Program-made: the position numbers and the translations under genes
Source of the DNA: Dolomitihabitans soli
Lineage (GTDB): Bacteria; Actinomycetota; Actinomycetes; Streptosporangiales; Streptosporangiaceae
DNA: 64,000 nt
Direction: 5' to 3'
Assembly (NCBI RefSeq): GCF_022213955.1
Contig: NZ_JAKNTW010000007.1
Location: 310,001 to 374,000 of the forward strand
Shown here: positions 45,818 to 55,723 of the stretch, piece after piece
Layout of the letters: each line of letters opens with the position of its first letter
Position numbering within the stretch: position 1 is the first letter of the stretch
The notes under the pieces: model-generated
Told to the model about the DNA's origin: nothing
What the model saw: only the letters and a program-made list of their open reading frames with translations
Database searches by the model: none

Positions 45818-47416
45818 TCAGGCAAGTGCCACAAGATCGGAAAATTCGTCGCTCCAAGCGTCCTCGACTCCGTCTGGCAGCAAGATCACCCTATCCGGTC
45901 GTAGTGCCTCCACGGCGCCCTCATCGTGCGTGACGAGGACGATCGCCCCAGAATAGGACCTAAGTGCCGAAAGTACCTGATCGCGGCTGGCTGGATCCAG
46001 GTTGTTCGTAGGCTCGTCGAGCAGGAGGACGTTCGCCGCGGACAGCACCAGGGTCGCCAGCGCCAGCCGCGTCTTCTCCCCTCCCGACAGCACTCCGGCG
46101 GGCTTGTCCACGTCGTCGCCGGAGAAGAGGAAGGACCCGAGAACCTTGCGCAGATCGACGTCGGCGACGTCCGGACCGGCCGATCGCATGTTCTCCAGGA
46201 CGGTACGGCCCGCGTCGAGAGTCTCGTGTTCCTGGGCGTAGTAGCCCATCTTCAGCCCGTGCCCCGGGCGCAGTTCACCGGTGTCGGGCGTCTCGATGCC
46301 GCCCAGCAGACGCAGCAGAGTGGTCTTGCCGGCGCCGTTCAGGCCGAGGATCACCACCCGGGTCCCCCGGTCGACGGCGACGTCGACGTCCGTGAAGACC
46401 TCGAGCGAGCCGTACGCCTTCGACAGGCCCACCGCGGTCAGCGGGGTGCGCCCGCAGGAGGCGGGGCTGGGGAACCGCAGCTTCGCCACCTTGTCGGACC
46501 TGCGCTCCTCGGAGATGCCGGCCAGCAGGCGCTTGGCGCGGCGCTCCATGTCCTGCGCCGCCTTGGCCTTGGTGGCCTTCGCGCGCATCCGATCGGCCTG
46601 TGACATGAGGACCGACGCCTGCTTCTCCGCGTTGGCCCGCTCCCGCTTCCGGCGCCGCTCGTCGGTCTCCCGCTGGGCCAGGTAGGTCTTCCAGCCGACG
46701 TTGTACGTATCGATCACACAACGATTGGCGTCGAGGTGCAGAACCTTGTTTACCGTCGCTTCAAGAAGGCCGACATCGTGGCTGATGATGATCAAGCCGC
46801 CCTGATGGGAGCGCAAAAAATCACGAAGCCACCCGATCGAGTCTGCATCGAGGTGGTTTGTCGGCTCGTCAAGAAGGAGAGTCTCCGCGCCGCTGAACAA
46901 GATTCGCGCAAGTTCGACACGCCGTCGCTGTCCACCGGAAAGCGTTTGCAGAGGCTGGCCGAGCACCCGGTCGGGCAGGCCGAGGCTGGACGCGATCGAC
47001 GCGGCCTCCGCCTCCGCCGAGTAGCCGCCCAGGACGTGCAGCCGATCTTCGAGCCGCCCGTAGGCGCGCACGGCCTTGTCCCTGACCCGCTCGTCAGTGG
47101 CGGCCATGCCGGACTCGGCCGCGCGCAGGTCGCGCAGCACCTCGTCGAGCCCGCGCGCCGACAGGATCCGGTCGCGCGCGAGTTCCTGCAGGTTACCGGT
47201 GCGCGGGTCCTGCGGCAGATAGCCGACGTCGCCGGTGGCGGTCACGGTGCCCCCCGAGGGGATGCCCTCGCCGGCGAGCACGCGGGTGAGTGTGGTCTTG
47301 CCCGCGCCGTTGCGGCCCACCAGGCCGATCTTGTCGCCCGGGTTCACCCGGAAGGACGCGCTCTCGATGAGCAGCCGCGATCCTGCGCGCAGTTCGATAT
47401 CAGAGGCAATGATCAT
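45818..47416 (-). CDS. ABC-F family ATPase
   Basis: A 532-aa soluble protein with two nucleotide-binding domains and no membrane helices. Domain 1: GLVGRNGAGKTTLTR, LSGGQRRRVELAR, LLLDEPTNHLD. A basic linker follows (RRKRERANAEKQASVLMSQA), then domain 2: ILGLNGAGKTTLLR, LSGGEKTRLALAT, LLLDEPTNNLD. The linker between the two domains is the region that enters the ribosomal E-site in ABC-F factors such as EttA and antibiotic-resistance proteins. Its housekeeping-looking context points to a translation factor rather than a resistance gene. ATG 47416 precedes the first beta strand. The acVLRF1 gene lies 138 bp upstream on the same strand. Confidence 0.92.
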   Translation of the reverse strand: MIIASDIELRAGSRLLIESASFRVNPGDKIGLVGRNGAGKTTLTRVLAGEGIPSGGTVTATGDVGYLPQDPRTGNLQELARDRILSARGLDEVLRDLRAAESGMAATDERVRDKAVRAYGRLEDRLHVLGGYSAEAEAASIASSLGLPDRVLGQPLQTLSGGQRRRVELARILFSGAETLLLDEPTNHLDADSIGWLRDFLRSHQGGLIIISHDVGLLEATVNKVLHLDANRCVIDTYNVGWKTYLAQRETDERRRKRERANAEKQASVLMSQADRMRAKATKAKAAQDMERRAKRLLAGISEERRSDKVAKLRFPSPASCGRTPLTAVGLSKAYGSLEVFTDVDVAVDRGTRVVILGLNGAGKTTLLRLLGGIETPDTGELRPGHGLKMGYYAQEHETLDAGRTVLENMRSAGPDVADVDLRKVLGSFLFSGDDVDKPAGVLSGGEKTRLALATLVLSAANVLLLDEPTNNLDPASRDQVLSALRSYSGAIVLVTHDEGAVEALRPDRVILLPDGVEDAWSDEFSDLVALA

Positions 47417-47554
47417 AGTTGGAGTAACACTCCCAGGCCGGGGTCGGGAAGGGACAGCTGTGGCGTGGAGGGCCATCAGTCGGGAGTGCGCATACCGATC
47501 AGTGTACGTTGACCAGGGCCCCACCATGGCGTGACTTCTCGTCACCGCCGGCTC

Positions 47555-48220
47555 TCAGCGCGCCTCGGAACCGGGTTCGACGACGCGGACACGCACGGCC
47601 CGGAAGGTCTTGGGAGTGTCCTGGAGGACCACCAGCCGCGGGTCGGGCACGGTCAGGAACGGCTCGGCCTCCAGGGCGAAGACGGCCGCGAGCCGGCGGT
47701 CGCCCCGCAGCGCGTCCACCGAACGCCGGTCGCCGCCGAACACCACCGCGTCCAATTCGGCCAGGCGCGGTGCCAGCACCCGGGCGGCGACGTCCGCCGC
47801 GGCGCCCTGCGCCTGCCCGGCCTGCTTCTCCCTGCGGCGCGCGAACCGGTGCTGCGACCACCCGCCCGCGGCCGTACGCCCCTGCACGAGCCGCGATCCC
47901 ACCTTGGAGGTCACCAGCACGCTCCCCGCGAAGATCCCCGCCGCGTAACCGCCCAGCCGCACCAGCACCACCCCGACGAGCCGGTCGCGCCTCGCGTGCC
48001 CGGCCAGCGCCGCCACCGGATCGCCCGTTCCGGCCAGCGGGGGGAAGGGCACGTGACATTCGGCGAGCGCGCCGTCCGGGGCCGCGAGCCGTACGATCCG
48101 GTCGTCGGCGGACACCGCCGGCGGGCCGTGCCGCTCGCCGAATCTTCCCGCCCACCCCTCGAACCGCTCGGGGGACACCGAGACCCAGTGCCCTCCCCCG
48201 CGCGCCGGCCGTCCGCTCAC
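47555..48220 (-). CDS. acVLRF1-type peptidyl-tRNA hydrolase/release factor
   Basis: A 221-aa protein of the VLRF1 family, the bacterial relatives of eukaryotic Vms1/ANKZF1 that release nascent chains from peptidyl-tRNA on stalled large subunits. The key loop is GRTAAGGWSQHRFARRREKQ (residues 114-133); by analogy with eRF1 GGQ, Gln123 would be the catalytic residue, and the following RFARRR helix contacts RNA. LVGVVLVRLGGYAAGIFAG and VDALRGDRRLAAVFALEAEP complete the core. GTG 48220 is used. It lies directly upstream of the ABC-F gene, so it may serve the same stalled-ribosome pathway. Assignment is from motif recognition. Confidence 0.82.
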   Translation of the reverse strand: MSGRPARGGGHWVSVSPERFEGWAGRFGERHGPPAVSADDRIVRLAAPDGALAECHVPFPPLAGTGDPVAALAGHARRDRLVGVVLVRLGGYAAGIFAGSVLVTSKVGSRLVQGRTAAGGWSQHRFARRREKQAGQAQGAAADVAARVLAPRLAELDAVVFGGDRRSVDALRGDRRLAAVFALEAEPFLTVPDPRLVVLQDTPKTFRAVRVRVVEPGSEAR

Positions 48221-48382
48221 GCCGTGAGGCTACCCTCACCGCCGCCGCCCGGCGACCGCGGCACCGCCCGAACCATGATCCGTCGCTTCTTGTCAAACAT
48301 CGAGGTCAGGGGCTTGCCGATGCCTCCAACACCCGGCGAAATATCGGTGAACATCGCTGCACGTGTCTATATGTGACCATGG

Positions 48383-49492
48383 GTGGCGCGACATCATCTG
48401 TACGTGTCGAGCAAACTCTCCGCCCCGCCGCCCGCAGAGGCGGGCAACGCGCTCATCACACCGATAGTCGACCTCGACACGGGGGGTGTGATCGCGCTGC
48501 GGGCGATCACCGGTCGGCGGTTCGGTGACGCGGCCTCCATGGCGCGTGCCTCCCTCGACGCCGCCCGGCGCGAGGCCCTTCTCCCTATCGTGCTCGGTCT
48601 CCCCGCACGGGCCGTGATCGGCGGGTCGGGGAGTCTCGCGCCGCTGCACGAGGTCCTGCGGGTGTCGGGGCGGCGGCCGCGCGAGGTGATCCTGGCCGTC
48701 GAGGGCGAGATCGCCCACGAGGACCGGCGGGCGCTGCTCGTCGGCCTCGACGGGCTGCGCGCGATCGGCTACCTGGTCGCGATCGGCGATCTGGGCACCG
48801 CCCACGTCCCGCTCGACCTGCTGAGCGACGCCATGCCGTACCTCATGATGCTCTCCCCCGACCTGATCGCGCGGATCCCGCGGGATCCGCGGCGGGCGGC
48901 GGTCGGGGAGTCGCTGACGGTGCTCGCCCGGGGCATCGGCGCGCACATGCTGGCCCCCGGCGTGACCGACGAGGCGCAGCTCGCCGCGGTGCGCGGCTGG
49001 GGCGTACGGCTGGCGCACGGGCCGCTGCTGGCGCCCGGACCGTCCGGACGGGTGACCGTGCCGCTGCCGGTTCCGCAGGAGCCGGCGGGGCGGGCGCTCG
49101 GCCCGAGGGTGCAGGAGTTCCTCCTGCCGGCCGTCACCCTTCCCGCCGAGGCGACCGCCGAGCAGGCGGCGGAGACGTTCGGCAGCGAGCCGTCGATCAC
49201 GAGCGTGATCCTGGTGGACGAGTACCAGCGGCCGCGCGGGAGCCTGGACCGCAGCCGGTTCATGCTGTCCATCGCCGGGCGGTACGGGTACGCCCTGCAC
49301 GGGAGCAAGCCCGCCGCGCGGCTGGCCGATCCGCCCCGCACGGTGCCGAAGACCACCCCGGCCATCGCCGCGATGCAGGTGGCGGGCAGGGACGCGACGC
49401 GGATCTACGACGATCTGGTGGTCACCGACGAGGTCGGACGTTGCCTGGGCATCCTGCGGGTCGGCGATCTGATCCGGGAGGTCGCCAGGTGA
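48383..49492 (+). CDS. degenerate EAL-domain protein with C-terminal CBS-like domain
   Basis: A 369-aa protein whose first 235 residues follow the EAL fold. The usual start P-I-V-D-L is present at 27-31, but the motif that gives the domain its name is changed: where Y-E-A-L-L is expected, L-R-A-I-T stands, so Glu40 is Arg. The next motifs (REVILAVEGEIAHED, AIGDLGT) lack standard metal ligands. It is therefore unlikely to cleave cyclic di-GMP and may only bind it. The C-terminus has a CBS-like pair (ITSVILVDEYQRPRGSLDR, DLVVTDEVGRCLGILRVGDL). No Shine-Dalgarno is seen at GTG 48383, and a GTG 21 bases later is possible. Divergent from acVLRF1. Confidence 0.8.
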   Translation: MARHHLYVSSKLSAPPPAEAGNALITPIVDLDTGGVIALRAITGRRFGDAASMARASLDAARREALLPIVLGLPARAVIGGSGSLAPLHEVLRVSGRRPREVILAVEGEIAHEDRRALLVGLDGLRAIGYLVAIGDLGTAHVPLDLLSDAMPYLMMLSPDLIARIPRDPRRAAVGESLTVLARGIGAHMLAPGVTDEAQLAAVRGWGVRLAHGPLLAPGPSGRVTVPLPVPQEPAGRALGPRVQEFLLPAVTLPAEATAEQAAETFGSEPSITSVILVDEYQRPRGSLDRSRFMLSIAGRYGYALHGSKPAARLADPPRTVPKTTPAIAAMQVAGRDATRIYDDLVVTDEVGRCLGILRVGDLIREVAR

Positions 49493-49619
49493 CCGCCTTT
49501 ACGATGTAGATCAAAGACAGTCCTGCGGGCGGGCGGGCGCGGCGGCGGCCTCGATGCGGTGGCATGCGCGGCGGGATCGAGCACGCGCTCGCGACGACGT
49601 CTGTCCTGCCCGGCGGGCG

Positions 49620-49640
49620 GGCCGGGTGGCTCACCCGGCC
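49620..49640. terminator. hairpin between convergent genes
   Basis: GGCCGGGTG and CACCCGGCC pair over a 3-base GCT loop, placed between the EAL-type and GH43 genes. Confidence 0.7.
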
Positions 49641-49643
49641 CAT

Positions 49644-49691
49644 CTCTCGTCCTGCCTCTCGTCCTGCCTCTCGTCCTGCCTCTCGTCCTGC
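49644..49691. repeat. four perfect 12-bp direct repeats CTCTCGTCCTGC
   Basis: Four exact copies lie head to tail directly after the hairpin and just past the GH43 stop codon. No coding sense. Confidence 0.9.
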
Positions 49692-49702
49692 CGGCGGGAC
49701 GG

Positions 49703-51148
49703 TCAGAGCGGGGTGCGGGTGAACTGCTGGTTGGCGCCGCCGCCGCAGGAGTACTGCTGGAACTGCACGTTGTCGTTCTGCGAACTGCTCGGCAGGTCCA
49801 GGCACTTGCCCGAGTGGCGGGCGACCAGCCGCAGGTTGCCGCCGTAGTCCTGCAGCGTCCACTGCTGGTTGGCGCCGTTGCCGCAGGTGTACTGCTGGAC
49901 CGTGGCGTAGTCGGCGGTGCTCACCCCGTTCACGTCCAGGCACTTCCCGGAGTGGCGGGCGACGATCTGCACGTAGCCGCCGCTGATCGACTGGATGCGC
50001 CACTGCTGGTTGGTCCCGGTGCCGCAGGCGTACTGCACGACGGCGGCGTTGTTGGCGGTGGAATGGGACCTGACGTCCGCGCATCTGCCGGAGTGGCGCA
50101 CCGTGAGCCGGTCGTAGCCCGATCCGGTGGCGGCGATCGTGCCGGTCGCGGCGTCGATGGTCAACTGCCGGGCGTTGGACAGGCTCATCGTCGTGTTGCC
50201 GGAGAACTGCACCGGCAGCCACACGTACCGGGAGTCGTTGACGGGACCGCCCCAGGCGCCGGCCCAGCGGTCACCCAGGTACAGGTAGGAGGTGGTCTGG
50301 GTGCCCTGGATCGGCAGCACGAACGTGGACTGCGAGCCGTACGTGAGTGAGTCGCCGACGTTCTGCCAGGCGCTCCAGGTGCCGCCGATACTGGTCGCGG
50401 TGGCGTACTTCGCCTGGTTGGGCTGCCAGCCCGTCGCGCCCGAGGTCATCAGGAAGTAGACGCCGTTGCGTTTGAACATGGCCGGCGCCTCCCGGTGGTC
50501 GCCGTCCCACACGCGCACCAGCGCCGCGATGTCGGTGTAGTCCGGGGTGAGCCGGTAGACGTGCAGGTCGTAGTTCTCGTCGGCGGCGGAGATCATGTAG
50601 CCGGCCCCGTCAGTGTCCACGAATGCGGTGATATCTCTTGACATGTGGCCGAGCGGGCGGAAGCTACGCAGGTAGGTGTAGTTCCCGTCCACGGTGGAGG
50701 ACACCGCCACGGCCGCCCGTGCCTCGCCGTAGTCGCTGCCGTTCTCCTTGTGCATCCACATGACGAACCGGCCGGTGCTCGCGTTGTAGATGACCTTGGG
50801 CCGTTCGATGTTGGCGACCTGCAGCTCGGCCGCGCTCGACTGGGTGAGCACGTTGTTGCGGAACTCCCAGTTCCGCAGGTCGGTCGACCGGTATGCCGAG
50901 ACGTAGCGGAAGGTGCCGTTGGCGTTGCGGTTCTCCCCGAACAGGTAGTAATAGGCGCCGACCTTCAGCACCCCGCCGCCGTGGGCGTGCAGGGGGTTGC
51001 CGCCGGTGTCGGTGAACTGGGCGCCGACCGGCACGGTGACGGGCGCGGCCTGCGCGGGTACGGCCTGCGCGGGTGCGGCGGGTGGCAGCGTGCCGGTCAC
51101 GGCGAGGCACAGCGCGGCCAGGAAGGTCGCGATTCGGGAGCGGCGCAT
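49703..51148 (-). CDS. secreted GH43-type glycosidase with ricin-B/CBM13 lectin domain
   Basis: A 481-aa exported enzyme: signal peptide 1-33, five-bladed beta-propeller about 40-340 (AHGGGVLKVGAYYYLFGENR with the expected early Asp/His site, VNDSRYVWLPVQFSG), then a beta-trefoil of three QxW repeats (NQQWRIQ, NQQWTLQ, NQQFTRT) with SGKCLD motifs. The propeller (ITAFVDTDGAGYMISAADEN, YTDIAALVRVWDGDHREAPA) resembles GH43 exo-beta-1,3-galactanase-like enzymes, but arabinan or xylan could be the substrate. GAGAGGAG precedes ATG 51148. It has a good promoter and a pair of palindromic operators upstream. Confidence 0.88.
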   Translation of the reverse strand: MRRSRIATFLAALCLAVTGTLPPAAPAQAVPAQAAPVTVPVGAQFTDTGGNPLHAHGGGVLKVGAYYYLFGENRNANGTFRYVSAYRSTDLRNWEFRNNVLTQSSAAELQVANIERPKVIYNASTGRFVMWMHKENGSDYGEARAAVAVSSTVDGNYTYLRSFRPLGHMSRDITAFVDTDGAGYMISAADENYDLHVYRLTPDYTDIAALVRVWDGDHREAPAMFKRNGVYFLMTSGATGWQPNQAKYATATSIGGTWSAWQNVGDSLTYGSQSTFVLPIQGTQTTSYLYLGDRWAGAWGGPVNDSRYVWLPVQFSGNTTMSLSNARQLTIDAATGTIAATGSGYDRLTVRHSGRCADVRSHSTANNAAVVQYACGTGTNQQWRIQSISGGYVQIVARHSGKCLDVNGVSTADYATVQQYTCGNGANQQWTLQDYGGNLRLVARHSGKCLDLPSSSQNDNVQFQQYSCGGGANQQFTRTPL

Positions 51149-51263
51149 GGGAAGACTCCTCTCTGGGAGGATCCTCGACTGGTCAGCCCTTGATGCCGCT
51201 CCAGCTGGGTCTGTCCATCGGGGTCACCTCTCATGTGGGGGACTGATCGGTGCCGATGCCGGG

Positions 51264-51275
51264 GTAACCGGTTAC
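51264..51275. promoter_or_regulatory. LacI-type operator GTAACCGGTTAC (proximal)
   Basis: A perfect 12-bp palindrome with a central CG, typical of LacI-family sites. It lies just downstream of the predicted -10 of the GH43 gene, where a bound repressor would block RNA polymerase. The same 16-base core recurs in opposite orientation at 51486. Confidence 0.8.
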
Positions 51276-51291
51276 TAGACGTTTGATCCGG

Positions 51292-51321
51292 ACGCTAAAC
51301 GCGGAGATCAGACCGCGTCAA
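51292..51321 (-). promoter_or_regulatory. promoter of the GH43 gene
   Basis: On the minus strand, TTGACG (51321-51316) and TAGCGT (51297-51292) are spaced by 18 bases, a good vegetative promoter. The transcript would start near the proximal operator, giving a leader of about 135 bases. Confidence 0.65.
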
Positions 51322-51347
51322 GAAACGATTACTGCCACATTTCTTGA
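51318..51347. promoter_or_regulatory. inverted repeat TCAAGAAA-N14-TTTCTTGA over the -35
   Basis: A perfect 8-bp inverted repeat whose left arm overlaps the -35 of the GH43 promoter. Spacing of arm centres (22 bp) places both on one DNA face, suiting a second regulator. Could be chance. Confidence 0.4.
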
Positions 51348-51485
51348 CATGTCATGCTCTAACCTCCGCCACCTGCGGCAGAAAAACCACCCACCAGCCC
51401 AACCGGCCGTCAACCGTCGCCACCAGCGCCCCGGGCGGCTCCTGACGCCAGAATGAAACTTTCCCCGGCGTCGAGGCGTCGCCTA

Positions 51486-51497
51486 GTAACCGGTTAC
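51486..51497. promoter_or_regulatory. LacI-type operator GTAACCGGTTAC (distal)
   Basis: Identical to the proximal operator, including flanks (CTAGTAACCGGTTACC, opposite orientation). Centres are 222 bp apart. It stands between the GH43 promoter region and the end of the decarboxylase gene. Confidence 0.8.
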
Positions 51498-51536
51498 CAG
51501 CCTTGAGGATCTGTTGACGCCGACGGCGGGATCACC

Positions 51537-52940
<1,404 letters not shown>

Positions 52941-52971
52941 TTATCATTCGGTATTGCCTTACTGTGGTGCC

Positions 52972-53877
52972 ATGCTCAACCCGCGACGTCTCGCGATCCT
53001 GCGCGCGGTCTTGGCGGCTGGGTCGATCAACAAAGCGGCACGGAACCTCAGCTACTCGCCTGCGACGATCAGCCAGCACATGACCACCCTGGCGAAGGAA
53101 ACCGGGCTGATCCTGTTCGAGAAGCAAGGACGCGGCATCGGCCCCACCGATGCCGCACGGCACCTGGCAGATCAAGCTCAGTCGCTCCTCGCCGACTTCG
53201 GACGCCTTGACCGAGTCGTCGCGGACCTCCGGAGCGGTCAGGCGCAGCATCTGGCGATCGCCTGCTTCGCTTCTGCGGCCGAGTGCTGGATACCAGAGGT
53301 CGTGCGGACCGTTCGTCGGCACCAACCGAACCTCACCGTCGAGATCAGCCTCAACGAACCCTTCGATGGGCGCGGCCGCCGGCGACCCGACCTCGACATC
53401 CGCACCGAGCCCGCCGACGGAGCCGAAGTGCACCTGGACGGCTACCAACGTCATGAACTCACCGTCGAGGAGCTCGTCGCCGTGCTCCCCGGTACGCACC
53501 CGCTCGCCGATGCTCCCGAACTCGCCCTCCGGGACCTCGAAGGTGAGCCCTGGGTAGATCACGACATCTACGACAGCCCGATCGGGCAGATCGTGCTGAG
53601 CGCATGCAGGGCCGCCGGATTCACACCGCGCTACGCCGCTCGCTTGGACGATCATCGGGCGGCGCTGCGACTGGTGGCGACGGGCATCGGAGTCACCGTC
53701 CTCCCGCGCCTGGCCGTCGCGGAGCTCCCCGACGGACTCGTTGCCAGGCCCGTGGTTCGCCCCGCCGTCCTGCGGCGCATCGTCGTCCACGCCCGCCGGG
53801 ATCGGCGCCGCGGCGACCTCATCGCCCGCGCGGTGGCGCAGCTTCGCGACAGCGCCCGCCAGTTGGAGACCCCGTAG
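52972..53877 (+). CDS. LysR-family regulator, probable DgdR-like
   Basis: A 301-aa LysR protein with an N-terminal winged helix (LAILRAVLAAGSINKAARNL, YSPATISQHMTTLAKETGLI, LFEKQGRGIGPTDAARHLAD) and a periplasmic-binding-like effector domain. It is divergent from the dialkylglycine decarboxylase across 127 bp, the classic LysR arrangement, so it most likely controls that gene in response to its substrate. No good Shine-Dalgarno precedes ATG 52972, and the spacer has AT-rich T-N11-A-like sequence. Calling it DgdR is inference from position. Confidence 0.85.
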   Translation: MLNPRRLAILRAVLAAGSINKAARNLSYSPATISQHMTTLAKETGLILFEKQGRGIGPTDAARHLADQAQSLLADFGRLDRVVADLRSGQAQHLAIACFASAAECWIPEVVRTVRRHQPNLTVEISLNEPFDGRGRRRPDLDIRTEPADGAEVHLDGYQRHELTVEELVAVLPGTHPLADAPELALRDLEGEPWVDHDIYDSPIGQIVLSACRAAGFTPRYAARLDDHRAALRLVATGIGVTVLPRLAVAELPDGLVARPVVRPAVLRRIVVHARRDRRRGDLIARAVAQLRDSARQLETP

Positions 53878-54070
53878 CGCGGACGCCTCGTACTGACGGA
53901 CCTCGCCATTGCCGGAGCATGATCAAGGCGGCGTTTCCGATCTTCCGGCTCCCGCGAGTTCGCCGAAAGCCGCGGCGGTTCTTCCGCGGTCCACGATCTG
54001 ATCCTCAAGCCTGCGCTAATGGGATTCGAGATTCGTTAAGCTGCCAGAGAACCGAGTCAGGAGCGTCACT

Positions 54071-54736
54071 GTGGATGTGTCACCCGGAACCCTCCGGCCT
54101 GGCGGCCGTACCGCAAGGGTCCGCGAAGCCGTGCTCGAGGCCACCCAGGACGCGCTCGGAGAGCACGGATTCCACGGCCTCAACATGGATCAGATCGCCG
54201 ACCGGGCCGGTGTCGGCAAGACCACCGTGTACCGGCGCTGGGGCGGGCCGATCGGGCTGATCACCGATCTCATGGCAGATCTGGCCGATCGGTCGGTGGC
54301 CCATGCGGACACCGGCGACCTGGAGGCCGATCTGCTCGAGAACGCCACCAGCGTGCTCGACGCACTCACCGACCCGCGGCTCGGGGCAACGCTCCAGGCG
54401 ATGATCGCGGCAGCGACCTGCGACGACGCCGCTGCCACGGCGCTCCACGCGTTCTACGCACGGCGCATCGGCGAGTGGACGCACCGTGTCGACCTCGCCG
54501 TTCACCGAGGAGAACTTCCCGCCGGCACCGACTCCGCCGACGTCATCCGGGCCATCTCCGCGCCGCTGTACTACCGCGCGGTCGTCAGCCGGGAGCCGAT
54601 CGACTCCCATGCCGCCGCGCGGGCCGTCACCGTGGCGCTCACCGCAGCCCGAGCCGGCGCCTTCGTCGACGACCGTGGCCGATCAGTCATGAGCGGGCAT
54701 CCAGATGTCGGACCGGGTCCGGTGCCGGCAGGGTGA
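54071..54736 (+). CDS. TetR-family transcriptional regulator
   Basis: A 221-aa regulator with the TetR helix-turn-helix (REAVLEATQDALGEHGFHGL, NMDQIADRAGVGKTTVYRRW) and the C-terminal ligand domain typical of the AcrR group (DALTDPRLGATLQAMIAAA, ALHAFYARRIGEWTHRVD). GTG 54071 has GGAG eight bases before it. No target operon is adjacent in the same direction: upstream is LysR and downstream are the convergent his genes. Ligand unknown. The C-terminal tail (GHPDVGPGPVPAG) is disordered. Confidence 0.88.
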   Translation: MDVSPGTLRPGGRTARVREAVLEATQDALGEHGFHGLNMDQIADRAGVGKTTVYRRWGGPIGLITDLMADLADRSVAHADTGDLEADLLENATSVLDALTDPRLGATLQAMIAAATCDDAAATALHAFYARRIGEWTHRVDLAVHRGELPAGTDSADVIRAISAPLYYRAVVSREPIDSHAAARAVTVALTAARAGAFVDDRGRSVMSGHPDVGPGPVPAG

Positions 54737-54758
54737 GCAGGCGGTCACCGTGTCGATC

Positions 54759-54786
54759 GGCCTGGCCGCACGCCCGCAGCCAGGCC
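54759..54786. terminator. hairpin between TetR and hisG
   Basis: GGCCTGGC and GCCAGGCC, an 8-bp perfect stem with a 12-base loop, lie between the convergent genes. Confidence 0.5.
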
Positions 54787-54827
54787 CGACCGCGAACGCT
54801 CGATCGTGCGGCGGATGGCAGGGCGCG

Positions 54828-55673
54828 TCAGAGGCGCGCGGCGTAGATGTCGGTTACCAGGATGGCTCGGGCGCCGATGTCCCAGAGTTGGTCCATCACC
54901 TGCTGGTGGCCCTTGCGGGGAACCATGGCGCGGACGGCGACCCAGCCCTCGCGGTGCAGTGGGGAGACGGTGGGGCCCTCCATGCCGGGAGTGATCGCGA
55001 TGGCCTTGTCGATCTGCTCGGCCCGGATGTCGTAGTCGATCATGACGTAGTCGCGGGCGACGAGGACGCCCTGGAGGCGGCGGATGAGCTGGTCGAGGGC
55101 CGGGGCGGTGGCGGCCCCGGCCTGCTTGATCAGGATTCCCTCTGACTTCATGATCGGCTCGCCGAAGACTTCGAGGCCGACGTTGCGCAGGGTGGTGCCG
55201 GTCTCCACGACGTCGGCCACGGCGTCGGCCACGCCGAGCCTGAGCGCGGTCTCGACCGCGCCGTCCAGCTTGAGGACGCGGGCCTCGACGCCGGCCTCGG
55301 CCAGGTGCTTCTCCAGCAGCCCGGTGTAGGAGGTGGCGACGCGCAGCCCGGCGAGGTCGGCGACGGAGGTGAAGTCGCCGGGGCCGGCGGCGAAGCGGAA
55401 GGTGGAGCGGCCGAAGCCGAGAGGAAGGATCTCCTCGGCGGGGGCGCCGGAGTCGTAGAGCATGTCGCGGCCGGTGATGCCGCCGTCGAGAGTGCCCTCG
55501 CCGACGTAGACGGCGATGTCGCGGGGCCGCAGGAAGAACAGCTCGCAGGAGTTCTCCGGGTCGACGACCACGAGCTCCTTGTTGTCCTTGCGCTGGCGGT
55601 AACCGGCTTCCTTCAGGATCAACTGGGCGGCTTCGGTGAGCGCGCCCTTGTTGGGTACGGCGAGACGGAGCAT
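54828..55673 (-). CDS. hisG: ATP phosphoribosyltransferase (long form)
   Basis: HisG catalyses the first step of histidine synthesis, joining ATP and PRPP. The 281-aa long-form enzyme starts MLRLAVPNKGALTEAAQLIL and contains VYVGEGTLDGGITGRDMLYD, DAVADVVETGTTLRNVGLEV (PRPP-binding loop ETGTTLR) and the C-terminal ACT-like regulatory domain (VMIDYDIRAEQIDKAIAITP, MVPRKGHQQVMDQLWDIGAR), which allows histidine feedback. It lies 50 bp after hisE. This hisE-hisG order is usual in actinomycetes. Confidence 0.96.
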   Translation of the reverse strand: MLRLAVPNKGALTEAAQLILKEAGYRQRKDNKELVVVDPENSCELFFLRPRDIAVYVGEGTLDGGITGRDMLYDSGAPAEEILPLGFGRSTFRFAAGPGDFTSVADLAGLRVATSYTGLLEKHLAEAGVEARVLKLDGAVETALRLGVADAVADVVETGTTLRNVGLEVFGEPIMKSEGILIKQAGAATAPALDQLIRRLQGVLVARDYVMIDYDIRAEQIDKAIAITPGMEGPTVSPLHREGWVAVRAMVPRKGHQQVMDQLWDIGARAILVTDIYAARL

Positions 55674-55723
55674 GACGGATTCCTCAGATGGCTGGGAGTG
55701 GGCGGCGGGGCGGGCCGGGCGGC

